A model generated the notes under the pieces. The model searched no databases and had not been told where the DNA came from. It saw nothing but the letters and a program-made list of their open reading frames with translations. Shown here piece after piece: positions 63,754 to 64,000 of a DNA stretch of 64,000 nt (within the stretch, counting starts at the first letter, position 1; the number at the start of each line of letters is the position of its first letter). The position numbers were made by a program, and so were the translations under genes. The stretch comes from Cornus controversa (lineage: Eukaryota; Streptophyta; Magnoliopsida; Cornales; Cornaceae), in NCBI GenBank assembly GCA_026545225.1, contig CM048847.1, positions 1,922,001 through 1,986,000 of the forward strand, given 5' to 3'.

Positions 63754-64000
63754 TCGATATTTCACGATCAAGGGTGTAATACTCTTTGTAGTAGCGGTCC
63801 TTATATATCGTATTAACAATCGAAATATGGTCGAAAGAAAAAATCTCTATTTGATAGGGCTTCTTCCTATACCTATGAATTCCATTGGACCCAGAAATGA
63901 TACATTGGAAGAATCCTTTGGGTCTTCCAATATCAATAGGTTGATTGTTTCGCTCCTGTATCTTCCAAAAGGAAAAAAGATCTCTGAGAGTTCTTTCCTG
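63754..64000 (+). pseudogene. ycf2: Plastid-derived ycf2 fragment (partial, runs off window)
   Basis: In the frame ending with the last base, the sequence is open for 83 codons from 63752. It reads [16 protein letters not shown], then [15 protein letters not shown], then [19 protein letters not shown] and [14 protein letters not shown], which I recognise as an N-terminal part of plastid Ycf2. The [12 protein letters not shown] stretch is a hydrophobic, membrane-like segment. In plastids Ycf2 is an essential, very large protein linked with the Ycf2-FtsHi AAA-type import motor. Here it starts abruptly in mid-gene after satellite DNA, without promoter or start, so it is best read as a nuclear plastid-DNA insertion. 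No disruption is visible in this piece, suggesting recent transfer; a chimeric assembly join is the alternative. Confidence 0.85.

Noticed and set aside
63754..64000. Functional ycf2 gene in situ
   Set aside because: It begins in mid-gene directly after nuclear satellite DNA, with no start or promoter.

Overview
This window is plant nuclear DNA. It is almost entirely one tandem satellite array, and no functional nuclear protein-coding gene is visible. The plant origin rests on three things: Cassandra-type terminal-repeat retrotransposons carrying a 5S rRNA-like Pol III promoter, a copia-like LTR, and a fragment of the plastid gene ycf2 at the right edge. Grass plastomes have lost an intact ycf2, so the long open ycf2 frame argues mildly for a non-grass. 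The array could be centromeric, pericentromeric or another heterochromatic block; the sequence alone does not decide which.

The satellite repeats every 736 bp. Each 736-bp unit has three blocks: A (223 bp), B (282 bp) and C (231 bp). A conserved 12-bp box occurs six times per unit, at intervals of 81, 143, 142, 141, 87 and 142 bp. The unit is therefore best read as a hexamer of an ancestral monomer of about 142 bp, in which block A lost 61 bp and block C independently lost about 55 bp. Variant blocks (C, C', C'' and two A types) alternate, giving a 1472-bp second level in parts of the array. Larger recent tandem duplications of 3680, 4181 and 5653 bp lie on top of this.

Layout: 1-14659 is uninterrupted satellite. 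From 14660 to 56487 the array carries nine copies of one 1232-bp solo LTR (TG...CA ends, 5-bp duplication GACAA), always at the same base of the repeat and in the same orientation. Their spacings equal n x 736 + 1237 bp to within a base, apart from the last interval, which also holds the Cassandra insertion. This means one insertion was copied with the satellite into larger units. In the last LTR-to-LTR interval a Cassandra composite (52735-53991) is inserted. It is two element pieces in inverted orientation, flanked by a single 5-bp target duplication. From 56488 to 62558 the satellite has no copia LTR and becomes visibly more heterogeneous. At 62559-62868 a solo Cassandra LTR without target duplication marks the point where the satellite reverses orientation (62869 to about 63753). 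The window ends in a plastid ycf2 fragment (about 63754-64000).

The relative order of events is readable: formation of the 142-bp-derived hexamer; copia insertion and loss to a solo LTR; amplification of LTR-bearing blocks; then the Cassandra composite insertion, which is present in only one of two otherwise matching blocks. Short open frames throughout the satellite and LTRs are by-products of repetition and are not annotated as genes.
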